From: Bradyrhizobium ivorense
GTDB lineage: Bacteria; Pseudomonadota; Alphaproteobacteria; Rhizobiales; Xanthobacteraceae
Length of the DNA: 64,000 nucleotides
NCBI RefSeq assembly: GCF_900696085.1
Contig: NZ_CAADFC020000018.1
Coordinates: forward strand, 1 to 64,000
Direction: 5' to 3'
Position 1 is the first letter of the stretch. Every line of letters begins with the position of its first letter. The translations under genes were made by a program, and so were the position numbers. Shown here piece by piece: positions 6,861-14,855 of this stretch. The notes under the pieces were generated by a model that searched no databases, was not told where the DNA came from, and saw nothing but the letters and a program-made list of their open reading frames with translations.

Positions 6861-8267
6861 TCAGGTGATCTCGTACACCGACACCTTGTCGGCGATGCCG
6901 CTCAAGGTCACGGTTTTCTGCGTCGGCCGCAAGCCGTTGGCCTCGAGCAGGGCCCGCGTCTCGGCGTTCTCCAGCACCGCCTCCGTCACCACAATCGAGC
7001 GCGAGGCGGCTAGTCCCTGGACCCGCGAAGCGATGTTCACGGTCTGGCCGAAATAATCCTGCTGGCCGTTGAGGGTGACGGCAAGGCACGATCCTTCATG
7101 AATGCCCATCTTCAGGCGCAGGCTTTGATGCTGCCGCTCGGCGCCGAGATCGCTCATCGCCTCCTGCATGCGGATCGCCGCGGCGATGGCGCGATCGGGG
7201 GTCTCGAAGGTCGCCATCACGGCGTCGCCGATGGTTTTCACCACCGCGCCCCGCTCCGCTGCGATGATCTCCTGCAGCAGGCGGAAATGCTCGTTGACGA
7301 GATCGAAGGCGACGAGGTCGCCGACGCGATCATACAGCGCGGTGGAATCCTTGAGGTCGCTGAACAGGAAGGTCAGGCTCAGGATCTTGAGGCGCTGGCC
7401 GATGGCCAGCGTCTCGGTGCGGTAGAGGTCGCGAAAGGTCTGGTTGGTGAGCAGGCGCTTTGCGGTCAAATACGGCTTGCGCCGCCCGAGGAGATCGTCG
7501 AGCGCCTGGCTCGCCACCCACACCGCCGGCAGCACGCGGGCGTCGGTGCGGTTTTCCAAAGTCAGCCGCAGCGGCCCGGGACGCAGCACGGTGGTGTCGA
7601 CCGGCACCTGGATCTTGTTGAAGACCACGGTGAGATTTTGCCGCTCGCGCGCCTCCTTGCCCCTGACGTCGAGGAATTGCGCCGCATGCGTCACCGGATC
7701 GAACACGATCAGCGTGCCCGCCGGCACGTTCATGGACAGGATCGCGCGTTCCCCCGCCGGCAGATCGACGGTTTCGAGCGTGGCCTCGCGCAGCGGCTGC
7801 TCCAGATCGTCGGGCAGATCGATCGCCGAACTCCAGAATATCTGGCGGTAGTACTCGGCCACGGACAATTCGTCGGGATTATGCGCCGCGATCTTGCGCA
7901 GCCGCGGGCTGACCGTGAAGGTGACCTCGACCAGATTGTCGAGCGTCGTCTCGTACCCCACGGCGCAGAATCCGCAATTGTATTGCGCGCTGGTCAGGGT
8001 CTTCAGGCTCTTATTGGCGGACAGCACCCCGGCGCAGCTCGGGCACATCACGGCCCACGTCATCTCGAGCATGCCGAGCGACACCGCATGCAGCAGCCCG
8101 GCGATCACCTGCTCCTCGGCCAGACCGCTGCTGGCCGCAAGGTCGAGCGGGTTCATCCGGTTCAGCGCAAGGTCCGGGGCATCCCGCACCATGCGCTCGA
8201 GCATGTCGACGACCGCCTCGTCGACCGACTGACGCAGCACAGCAAACAGGGTCTCGGCTTCACTCAT
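6861..8267 (-). CDS. Class III cyclase with zinc ribbon and DUF5939 region
   Basis: A 468-residue cytosolic protein. Residues 1-70 look like a winged-helix module (LDLAASSGLAEEQVIAGLLHAVSLGMLEMTW). A zinc ribbon follows, with Cys75-PSC78 and Cys98-GFC101. Residues ~110-285 match the DUF5939 type of sensory region, including an ALEDLLG-like stretch before the cyclase domain. The class III cyclase domain (about 295-465) has FLFSDLKDSTALYDRVGD, KTIGDAVMATF, MGIHEGSCLAVTLNGQQDYFGQTVNIASRVQ and GIADKVSVYEI, so both metal-binding Asp are kept. It lies directly upstream of the PaiB-like gene. Ligand and nucleotide product are unknown. Confidence 0.88.
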   Translation of the reverse strand: MSEAETLFAVLRQSVDEAVVDMLERMVRDAPDLALNRMNPLDLAASSGLAEEQVIAGLLHAVSLGMLEMTWAVMCPSCAGVLSANKSLKTLTSAQYNCGFCAVGYETTLDNLVEVTFTVSPRLRKIAAHNPDELSVAEYYRQIFWSSAIDLPDDLEQPLREATLETVDLPAGERAILSMNVPAGTLIVFDPVTHAAQFLDVRGKEARERQNLTVVFNKIQVPVDTTVLRPGPLRLTLENRTDARVLPAVWVASQALDDLLGRRKPYLTAKRLLTNQTFRDLYRTETLAIGQRLKILSLTFLFSDLKDSTALYDRVGDLVAFDLVNEHFRLLQEIIAAERGAVVKTIGDAVMATFETPDRAIAAAIRMQEAMSDLGAERQHQSLRLKMGIHEGSCLAVTLNGQQDYFGQTVNIASRVQGLAASRSIVVTEAVLENAETRALLEANGLRPTQKTVTLSGIADKVSVYEIT

Positions 8268-8362
8268 GCGGCAAATGTCGCATGAATGCCGACCCGGCGG
8301 AAGCCCGCGGGCAAATCAATTGCGCGTATTGCCGAGCCTCCGGGCTCGCCCCACTCACAACT

Positions 8363-8483
8363 GTCATCGCCCGGCCTGTGCGCAATTGCGCACATGGACC
8401 GGGCGATCCAGTACGCCGCGGCTTCTCGGCTCTATCACCTCAGCCTCTGGAATACTGGATCACCCGCTTCCGCGGGTGATGAC
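8363..8483. repeat. Long inverted repeat in the 8285-8743 gap, left
   Basis: GTCATC at 8363 and GATGAC ending at 8483 bound a ~120-bp palindromic repeat; inner arms include GGGCGATCCAGTA and TACTGGATCACCCGC. It is the left of two large hairpin-forming dispersed repeats filling the intergenic gap upstream of the small membrane-protein gene. Confidence 0.7.
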
Positions 8484-8528
8484 ACCGAGTGAGCTGTTTT
8501 GACGCTTGGATCAACCCAACACCATCCC

Positions 8529-8653
8529 CGTCATCCTGAGGTGCGAGCCTTGCAGCGCGATTGCGCTGCTGGGCGAGCCTCGAAGGATGAATCGGCCCGG
8601 CTGGTGGCCGTCGATCCTTCGAGGCTCGCAAGAGCTCGCACCTCAGGATGACG
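8529..8653. repeat. Long inverted repeat in the 8285-8743 gap, right
   Basis: CGTCATCCTGAGGTGCGAGC at 8529 is mirrored by GCTCGCACCTCAGGATGACG ending at 8653, a 20-bp perfect terminal inverted repeat; inside, GCGAGCCTCGAAGGAT and ATCCTTCGAGGCTCGC pair again. I recognise this repeat type from Bradyrhizobium genomes. No coding sequence is seen in it. Confidence 0.75.
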
Positions 8654-8743
8654 GATCGTAGTGCCTGCCCGATCCATTCCACCGTTGAATTGACAGCAGG
8701 TGGCAGTTACCCTTCCCCCACCTCGCGCGACGGAAGGAACATC

Positions 8744-8917
8744 ATGAACGGCAATCGGTATTACGGGGTTCGCGTCGAGGGCGCGAAATATGGCGTGGGG
8801 TTCGGCTCGGCGCTGGCGATCGCGATTTCCTACACCAAGAACCACTCGATCCTGTGGGCGATCATCCACGGCATTTTGGGCTGGTTCTACGTGATCTATG
8901 CCGCGCTGTTCGGGTGA
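8744..8917 (+). CDS. Small membrane protein
   Basis: A 57-residue protein with one or two hydrophobic stretches (GFGSALAIAISYT and ILWAIIHGILGWFYVIYAALF), predicted inner-membrane. The ATG at 8744 is preceded by GGAAGGAA, a good ribosome-binding site; the longer open frame upstream lies in the dispersed repeat. It ends 10 bp before pdxY and is probably the first gene of that operon. No named domain is recognised. Confidence 0.7.
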   Translation: MNGNRYYGVRVEGAKYGVGFGSALAIAISYTKNHSILWAIIHGILGWFYVIYAALFG

Positions 8918-8927
8918 CGCGCAAGCG

Positions 8928-9800
8928 ATGAGCGTGATCTCCATTCAGTCGCAGGTGGCCTGGGGCCATGTCGGCAACAGCGCCGCGGTGTTTCCGATCC
9001 AGCTCGCCGGCATCGACGTCGTGGCGGTGCCGACCACGCTGCTCAGCAACCGGCCGGGCTATCCGACCATTCGCGGCCGGGTGCTCGACGTGCAGCTGGT
9101 CGCGGATCTCCTGCAAGGCGTCGAGGAGCGCGGCGCGATCGCGGCCGCAACCATGATCCTGTCGGGGTATCTCGGCTCGGCCGACATCGCCCACGAGGTC
9201 GCCGATTTCGTCGCCCGCGCCAAGGCGCAGAACCCGGCGCTGCTGTATTGCTGCGATCCCGTGCTCGGCGACCGCGACCGCGGCATGTTCGTGCGCCCGG
9301 ACATCCCGCCGCTGGTGCGCGACACCCTGTGCCCGCTCGCCGACATCATCACGCCCAATCATTTCGAGTTCGAATTTCTCTGCGGCGCGCGCGCGGCGAC
9401 GGCCGGCGATCTGATCGCGCGGGCCGGTGCGGTGATGGCGCGCGGCCCCTCGACCATCGTCGTCACCAGCGCCGAGCTCGCCGATACGCCTGACGGCGAG
9501 ATCGAGACGCTCGCGATCGAACGCAGCGGCGGCTGGCGCGTCCGCACGCCGCGCGTGCCGATCAGCCCGTCCGGCACCGGCGACCTGTTCGCGGCGCTGT
9601 TCGCGTCGGCCCGCGTGCGCGGCGCGGCGACGCCGGCTGCGCTGAGCTATGCGGCATCCGCGATCCACGGCGTGCTCGAGCGCACCGCGCAGCGAGGCAC
9701 CGAGGAAATGCGCATTGTCGAGAGCGCGGACGTGATGCTTGATCCGAAGCGCCGCTTCGCGGCCATTGCCACACCCCATCACCCGGGACGCGTTTCATGA
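8928..9800 (+). CDS. pdxY: Pyridoxal kinase
   Basis: A 290-residue PfkB/ribokinase-fold pyridoxal kinase that phosphorylates pyridoxal to PLP in the B6 salvage pathway. Family signatures: SIQSQVAWGHVGNSAAVFPIQLAGIDVVAVPT at the N-terminus, TMILSGYLGSADI, CDPVLGDRDRGMFV, ITPNHFEFEFLCG, and the catalytic PISPSGTGDLFAALF with the anion-hole GTGD motif. ATG 8928 gives the canonical MSVISIQS start. The stop overlaps the next start (ATGA), indicating translational coupling with the LysE gene. Confidence 0.93.
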   Translation: MSVISIQSQVAWGHVGNSAAVFPIQLAGIDVVAVPTTLLSNRPGYPTIRGRVLDVQLVADLLQGVEERGAIAAATMILSGYLGSADIAHEVADFVARAKAQNPALLYCCDPVLGDRDRGMFVRPDIPPLVRDTLCPLADIITPNHFEFEFLCGARAATAGDLIARAGAVMARGPSTIVVTSAELADTPDGEIETLAIERSGGWRVRTPRVPISPSGTGDLFAALFASARVRGAATPAALSYAASAIHGVLERTAQRGTEEMRIVESADVMLDPKRRFAAIATPHHPGRVS

Positions 9801-10423
9801 TCGACCTCACCACCCTTCTCACCTACGCGGCCGTCGTGCTCGGCCTGTTCCTGATCCCCGGCCCGGCCGTGCTGCTGGTGCTGGCGCGCTCCGTGACCGG
9901 CGGCCCGCGGGTCGGCGTCGCCACCGGGTTCGGGATTGCGCTCGGCGATCTCGTCCACACCGCGATGGCGACGTTCGGCCTGTCGGCGGTGCTGATGACC
10001 TCGGCGCTGGCGTTCTCGATCGTAAAATATGCCGGCGTGATCTATCTGATCGTGCTCGGCATCCGCGCGCTGTTCGAGAGGAACGACGACCTGCACCTGC
10101 CGGCGTCGCAGCCGGTCGATGCGCAGCGCGCGTTCCGCCAGGCGATCTGGGCCGAAATGCTCAACCCGAAGACCGCGCTGTTCTTCCTCGCCTTCCTGCC
10201 GCAGTTCGTGCACCCCGATCACGGCTCCGCGGTCGCGCAGTTCGCCACCCTCGGCCTGATCTTCGTCGCGATGAGCGCGGCCTACACCTCGCTGCTGGCG
10301 CTCGCGGCCGGCCAGATCAGCCCGTGGATCCGGCGTAACAAGAGCATCGGGCGCTGGCAGGGCCGCGTCGTCGGCACCATCTACATCGCGCTCGGCGTCC
10401 GCCTCGCCTTCCAAGAACGATGA
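9797..10423 (+). CDS. LysE/RhtB-family amino-acid exporter
   Basis: A 208-residue integral membrane protein of the LysE/RhtB superfamily, with about six membrane segments. Family hallmarks are AAVVLGLFLIPGPAVLLVLARSVTGGPRVGVATGFGIALGDLVHT near the N-terminus and AEMLNPKTALFFLAFLPQFVHP in the middle. Such proteins export amino acids or derivatives; the substrate cannot be told here. Four-base ATGA overlaps join it to pdxY upstream and to csaA downstream, so the three are one operon. Confidence 0.9.
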   Translation: MIDLTTLLTYAAVVLGLFLIPGPAVLLVLARSVTGGPRVGVATGFGIALGDLVHTAMATFGLSAVLMTSALAFSIVKYAGVIYLIVLGIRALFERNDDLHLPASQPVDAQRAFRQAIWAEMLNPKTALFFLAFLPQFVHPDHGSAVAQFATLGLIFVAMSAAYTSLLALAAGQISPWIRRNKSIGRWQGRVVGTIYIALGVRLAFQER

Positions 10424-10785
10424 CCAGCGGTGAGCCGAAGATGTCTCCCCTGAAGCCGCAAGCCAGCTACGACGACTTCGCCCGACTCGATATCCGAATC
10501 GGGAAGGTCGTCGAGGTGCAGCCGTTTCCGCGCGCCCGCAACCCGTCTTACAAGGTCGGCGTCGACGTCGGCGCGGAACGAATCATGTGGTCGAGCGCGC
10601 AGATCACCAATTATGAACCGGCGGCGCTGCTCGGCTCGCTGGTGGTGTGCGTCTGCAATTTCGGCGCCAAGAATATCGCGGGCTTCACCTCGGAACTCTT
10701 GATTCTCGGCGTCAAGGACGCCGCGGGCAACGTCATCGTGCTCGGCCCGCGCAGCGAGGTTAACGTGGGCGAAGCGGTCTTCTGA
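10420..10785 (+). CDS. csaA: CsaA-type tRNA-binding-domain chaperone
   Basis: A 121-residue single-domain protein with the EMAP/tRNA-binding OB fold: FARLDIRIGKVVEVQPFPRARNPSYKVGVDVGAERIMWSSAQITNYEPAALLGSLVVCVCNFGAKNIAGFTSELLILG. CsaA is described as an export-related chaperone in Bacillus and is widespread in proteobacteria. It starts at the ATG overlapping the LysE stop; an internal ATG at 10441 (MSPLKPQ) is a possible alternative closer to the usual family length of ~110. Confidence 0.9.
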   Translation: MTSGEPKMSPLKPQASYDDFARLDIRIGKVVEVQPFPRARNPSYKVGVDVGAERIMWSSAQITNYEPAALLGSLVVCVCNFGAKNIAGFTSELLILGVKDAAGNVIVLGPRSEVNVGEAVF

Positions 10786-10928
10786 CCTCGCTGATCACGG
10801 CCGCGTGATTCAAATCGTCAGCAATTCCCGTAGTTTCCCGATGGGGGATCATCCGGATTCTCCGAAACGATCCTCCCTGCTATCACAGCGTGCGAGATGA
10901 GACTCGCCATGGGAATGGGAATCCGGAA

Positions 10929-11159
10929 ATGCCCGCAGTCTACTTCCACTGTTCCGACGACCAGCATGTGATCCTGGATCGCGCCGGTGCCGCGATGAAC
11001 CTCGCCGAAGCGCGCCTGCATGCCGAACGCCTGGTGCGCAGCTATCTGATGACGCCGAGCGCGGAGGACTGGCGGAACTGGGTGCTGCATGTCACCGACG
11101 ATCTCGGCGACGAGATCTTCGAGCTGCCCTTCGTCGACGTGCTCGGCGAGCTGCACTGA
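10929..11159 (+). CDS. DUF6894-type small protein
   Basis: A 76-residue protein starting MPAVYFHCSDDQHVILDRAGAAMNLAEARLHAERLV and continuing into WRNWVLHVTDDLGDEIFELPF. This matches the DUF6894 pattern common in rhizobia (a short first strand YFH, an acidic turn, a helix beginning LAEA, then a V-x-D-x-x-G-x-x-I/L strand pair). Cytoplasmic and of unknown function. I chose ATG 10929 because the family begins MPxYYF. A second family member lies at 11678-11914. Confidence 0.75.
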   Translation: MPAVYFHCSDDQHVILDRAGAAMNLAEARLHAERLVRSYLMTPSAEDWRNWVLHVTDDLGDEIFELPFVDVLGELH

Positions 11160-11168
11160 GAGGGCGCC

Positions 11169-11342
11169 ATGCAGTCGATGGAACTCACCCTGCGATCGCT
11201 GCGCCGCCGCCTCGCCGTCCTGGTCGCGCGCGGCCTGGCGCTGATCGAAGGCGTCTCGCACCCCTATCGCCCCGAATTGCATTACATGCGGGGCCCCGGC
11301 CCGAAATGGCGCGCCCGGCATCAGGCCGCGCTGCGCGACTAA
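11169..11342 (+). CDS. Small hypothetical protein
   Basis: A 57-codon frame beginning 9 bp after the DUF6894 gene. The product is basic, with an amphipathic N-terminal half (LTLRSLRRRLAVLVARGLALIEG) and a Pro/His-rich tail (HPYRPELHYMRGPGPKW). The spacing suggests cotranscription with the DUF6894 gene. No domain is recognised and no strong ribosome-binding site is seen, so it may not be a gene. Confidence 0.45.
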   Translation: MQSMELTLRSLRRRLAVLVARGLALIEGVSHPYRPELHYMRGPGPKWRARHQAALRD

Positions 11343-11379
11343 AGTCGAAGGCGGCGCGGCGGCGCCCTCAACGAGAAAA

Positions 11380-11405
11380 GGCCGGCGGGCGTTACGCCAC
11401 CGGCC
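11380..11405. terminator. GC-rich hairpin
   Basis: GGCCGG at 11380 pairs with CCGGCC ending at 11405, with an inner GGCG/CGCC pair and a short loop. Read on the minus strand it is followed by TTTT. It lies 3' of the DUF6894 and small-ORF pair and is probably a transcription stop, although the T-run is on the opposite strand. Confidence 0.45.
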
Positions 11406-11677
11406 CTCTCCTGCAGCTGCCGGCTCGAACAGTCCGGTTCCGCCGCAATTCCAGCCTGGCTCAAGCTTGCCGTGAGACTTTTAATCAAATCTTAACGCCA
11501 TGGCGGTGAGCTGGGTCACACGGACTCCATCATTGTGCCGCGCATCTGCTCGGTTGCTGATCAAGCGTGATGTTCTGCACATGGTTTTGCGCCAATCGCT
11601 CGACGAACAAGCGCAACGCACGCAGGAAACACACGACTCAGTGTTACCCTGTGCTGCATACCGAAGGAGACATCGGA

Positions 11678-11914
11678 ATGCCGTACTACACCTTCGATCT
11701 TGTGGTGGGAGACGAGTTCCGTAATCAGGGAACCATCATCCTCGAAAACCTTCTCGTGGCCTCCGATCGCGCCGACCAGCTCGCCTGCGAGCTGTCGCAG
11801 GTCAAGCCGGAGCTGAAGGCGCGCGGCTGCGCGGTCCGCGTCACCGACGCCGATCGCAGCGAGCTGTATCGCACGCCGCTCGATCCGGTGCCGCAATGGC
11901 GCAAGGCGGGCTAG
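11678..11914 (+). CDS. DUF6894-type small protein, second copy
   Basis: A 78-residue protein, MPYYTFDLVVGDEFRNQGTI... with a following helix (LLVASDRADQLACELSQVKPEL) and the strand pair CAVRVTDADRSELYRTPLDP. It shares the DUF6894 layout with the gene at 10929, though sequence identity is low. The ATG at 11678 is preceded by GAAGGAGA at 11663-11670, a strong ribosome-binding site that fixes the start. Function unknown. Confidence 0.78.
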   Translation: MPYYTFDLVVGDEFRNQGTIILENLLVASDRADQLACELSQVKPELKARGCAVRVTDADRSELYRTPLDPVPQWRKAG

Positions 11915-11961
11915 CGTCCGCCACTACGACTGGACTTGCCGCTCGCGTCAGGTGACCGCCC

Positions 11962-13563
11962 TCACCGCGCGGTCTTGATCTTGGCGCGCGTGGCGACCGG
12001 GTCGACCAGGCCCGGCAGGAAGCTGAAATTGGCCGACGTCTTGCCGTCGACCAGCGTCGCGAAGTTGTGGCAGCTGATGCACGAGCCGGGACCCGGCAGG
12101 CTCGGATCGCTGCCGGTGTAGTTCTGGATGTAGGTCTCGAGCGTGATGTTCGAGAGCATGCCCGGCACTGCGTTCGATGGCACCGGATTCGGCGGCGTCG
12201 GCGGCTCGAGCTGGCCGCCCCATTGCGTGCCGATCAGCATGTAGTTTTGGAACACGCTCTTCGTCGAGGCCAGCGCCATCCGCCACTGCTCGTTCAGATT
12301 GGTGGTGGTCGGATAGATCTGCCAGCAGCGCACCGCCTGCGGCAGCGCGGTGGCCTTGCTGGTGCCGCCCTGCGCATAAGGCGGCCGCGGATTCCACGGG
12401 AACCGCGTCTTGGTGCCGAGCAGGTTCTGCGGCGCGATGTTGGTGCCGAGCCCCGGCTGTGCCGGATCGTAGTACGAGTAATGCGCGCCGGGCGCGCTCG
12501 CCGCCGGCCCGCAGCTCGGCTGGTTGATCCAGTAGGTCGGGCTCTTGGCATCGCCGCAACCGTTGGAGACGTTGCACGGGGTCTGCGCCTGCGGCGCGTT
12601 GTTGACGTGCTCGAAGGTCGCCCAGATCCATTGCGGCCGCAGCGCCTTGTTCTTCTCGACGAACGGATTGCGCTGCAGGATGTGCATCCCGACCAGGCCA
12701 ACCTTCTCGCTGCGGCAGAACGGCTGGCCGTTGCTGACGAGATCGCCGGAGACCGCGAGCAGGATGTTTTGCGTATAATATTTCGAGACGTCGTCCTTGC
12801 TGGGATCGAGCACACGCCACGCCGCCTTGATCTCGATCGAGCCGTTCTTGCCGTCGGGCATCGAGGCCGACGCGGTGAATTCGGCGCCCTTCGGGTTGTT
12901 CTTGATGAAATTGAGCTGCCCGTCGCGCGTCGTCAGCTTCTGCGACGACAGGCCCTGGGGCGCGCGCAAATACGACGCCTCGATCGCGTTGACGCGGCGC
13001 TCGAACAGCGTCCAGTTGCCGTTGACGTCGATCAGCGGCAAATTGGTCGAGGCCTGCAGATATTCTTCATTGTTCGGCGCCGGCGCGCCGTTGCCGTCGG
13101 AGCCGATGTAGAACGTCGGCAGCGCGAGTGCCTGGCGGCAGCCGGCGCGGTTCTTCGAATTGCCGAACAGCGCGCTGACCTTGGGATAGCCCTGCCAGAC
13201 CCGCGGCCCCGGCATCGTCAGCCCCTGCGCCGCCGGCTGGTCGACGCCGCTGAGCGCCCAGTTCAGCGCCACGAACATCTGCCAGGCCATGTTGTCGAAC
13301 GGGGTTTGCAGATCCTCCGACGCCTTCTGCGGCGGCTGGCCGTAGAGACCGTTGTAGCCGTCGGTGAGCGCGAGCAGCGGATCCGGCCCGATATAGGCCG
13401 GCAGCTTTGCGCACAGCGCGCCCTTGCCGTCGACGCAGAACTGCGCCTGCGGCTGATAGGAGGACTGCGTCTGCGCGACCAGCGGCGACGCCGCGATCGC
13501 CACCGCAATCACGAACGGCAGCAGGATTGCAGATAGCCATGTCTTCATGGTCTTCGTCTTCAT
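11962..13563 (-). CDS. Secreted protein with one c-type heme motif
   Basis: A 533-residue exported protein. The signal peptide is MKTKTMKTWLSAILLPFVIAVAIAASPLVAQ, cleaved near residue 30. The only cofactor motif is CISCH near the C-terminus (GPGSCISCHNFAT), so one covalently bound heme is expected. The large middle region has many Cys (FCVDGKGALC, PFCRSEK, TPCNVSNGCGD, PSCGP, RCWQIYP) that could form disulfides, and stretches such as FDNMAWQMFVALNWAL and LFERRVNAIEASYLR. I do not recognise a named domain in that region. A role in periplasmic electron transfer or oxidation is inference. It stands alone between convergent and same-strand small genes. Confidence 0.75.
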   Translation of the reverse strand: MKTKTMKTWLSAILLPFVIAVAIAASPLVAQTQSSYQPQAQFCVDGKGALCAKLPAYIGPDPLLALTDGYNGLYGQPPQKASEDLQTPFDNMAWQMFVALNWALSGVDQPAAQGLTMPGPRVWQGYPKVSALFGNSKNRAGCRQALALPTFYIGSDGNGAPAPNNEEYLQASTNLPLIDVNGNWTLFERRVNAIEASYLRAPQGLSSQKLTTRDGQLNFIKNNPKGAEFTASASMPDGKNGSIEIKAAWRVLDPSKDDVSKYYTQNILLAVSGDLVSNGQPFCRSEKVGLVGMHILQRNPFVEKNKALRPQWIWATFEHVNNAPQAQTPCNVSNGCGDAKSPTYWINQPSCGPAASAPGAHYSYYDPAQPGLGTNIAPQNLLGTKTRFPWNPRPPYAQGGTSKATALPQAVRCWQIYPTTTNLNEQWRMALASTKSVFQNYMLIGTQWGGQLEPPTPPNPVPSNAVPGMLSNITLETYIQNYTGSDPSLPGPGSCISCHNFATLVDGKTSANFSFLPGLVDPVATRAKIKTAR

Positions 13564-13777
13564 GGAAGCCCCCGAACCCCCCGACCAAAGCCGTCAAACG
13601 CCCGCAACCGGGCGCTGCGGACAGTCGCCCGGCACCAGAAACAGAGTTGAAATATAGCTAGCTCACTACTTGAGATTAATAACATCGCCGGTGCGGCTGC
13701 ACAACCGTGATTTATATTCACTATTTAAGATTGTAACCGCAGCCGAGCGACGGAGACGGTGTCTGCACGCGACGCCA

Positions 13778-14299
13778 TTACTTCTTCAGGGACAGCCGGC
13801 CGATGAAGTCACGCTTGCCGAGTGGCGCGCCCTTGTGGCGCAGGATGTCGTAGGCCGTCGTCGAGTGGAAAAAGAAGTTCGGCAGCGAGAACGACATCAA
13901 AAAGCCTTCCGCCGTGAACGGCATCGTGCGGTCGCCGACCTTGAAGGTGACGTCGCGTCCGACCAGCGCGTTGACGTCATCAGGCGCCAGGCCCGAGAGC
14001 TCGCTATGCGCATCCTTCACCAACGCCTGCAACGCGGCATAGTCCAGGTCCGGCTTGGCTGAAGGCGGCACGAACACGCCGTTCTTCGCCGCGTCCATCG
14101 CGCCGCGCGAATGATGCGCGAGCGAGACCACCTGGAAGCGGAGCGGCAGCATGTCGGGAAACAGCCGGGTCTCGACGATCTCGGCGGGATCGACGCCCGC
14201 CTCCTTGAAGTGCGCGAGGCTCTTGTCGAGGAAGCTGGTCACGGCGCCGAGGATCTGCAGGTAATTGGCGACGGTTGCGTCGTAGAGTGAAAAAGCCAT
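13778..14299 (-). CDS. DUF1993 family protein
   Basis: A 173-residue cytoplasmic protein of the DUF1993 (DinB-like four-helix) family: MAFSLYDATVANYLQILGAVTSFLDKS at the start, then ETRLFPDMLPLRFQVVSLAHHSRGAMDAAK and the C-terminal SLPNFFFHSTTAYDILRHKGAPLGKRDFIG. The family is common in proteobacteria and its biochemical role is not established. ATG 14299 gives the canonical start; the open frame upstream is not family sequence. Confidence 0.88.
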   Translation of the reverse strand: MAFSLYDATVANYLQILGAVTSFLDKSLAHFKEAGVDPAEIVETRLFPDMLPLRFQVVSLAHHSRGAMDAAKNGVFVPPSAKPDLDYAALQALVKDAHSELSGLAPDDVNALVGRDVTFKVGDRTMPFTAEGFLMSFSLPNFFFHSTTAYDILRHKGAPLGKRDFIGRLSLKK

Positions 14300-14489
14300 G
14301 GCGAATTCCCCCAGATGAAATTGTGCTGTTTTGCAATTATAGAGGTCCCGGAATTTCCGGCCAAGGCAAGTATCAAGGCCAGCCAAGTATCAAGGCAAGC
14401 GTCACGCAAGCAGCGCCGGGGCATCGCAAGCCGCACGATCCGGCGGAGATCGCCAGATCATGTGCTCAGGCATCTTTCTTGCCGGGTCG

Positions 14490-14675
14490 TCAGCCCTGGC
14501 TCGGGCCGCGCATGATCTTCATGGCCTGCTCGACATGACGCCAGTCGCGGGCCTCGTCGGTGTCGCCCTTGCTCTCGCACGCGATGGCGTTCTGCGCGGC
14601 CTGGGCGATCGCCTGCGGGCCGTGCTTCTGCAGCATTTGACGTGCGATGGTGTGGATTTCGGTCTCGGCAATCAT
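14490..14675 (-). CDS. Small conserved-looking cytoplasmic protein
   Basis: A 61-residue protein (MIAETEIHTIARQMLQKHGPQAIAQAAQNAIACESKGDTDEARDWRHVEQAMKIM...). It appears all-helical with two helices, and its AxxAAxxA pattern suggests a helical hairpin. Codon usage matches neighbours, and GGAGAG lies just before the ATG. I recall similar short proteins in Bradyrhizobium but no assigned domain or function. Confidence 0.7.
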   Translation of the reverse strand: MIAETEIHTIARQMLQKHGPQAIAQAAQNAIACESKGDTDEARDWRHVEQAMKIMRGPSQG

Positions 14676-14855
14676 GACGCTCTCCTCCGCTGTCCGATCT
14701 CGCAGGGACCGGCCTGGCGCTGTCCCGCGGGGCTGGGATCAAAACCGCCGAATGCGATATCTGGTTCCAGGCGACGGCCCGACTCGCCGCAATGACGGGT
14801 TCCAGGCGCCGCGCCAGCGGGTTACGCTTCAACACCGACCCGAATTGCTGTGACC

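Noticed and set aside
7098..8285. A 395-codon plus-strand frame over the zinc-ribbon cyclase
   Set aside because: Shadow of a gene with recognisable cyclase motifs; Arg/His-rich low-complexity translation.
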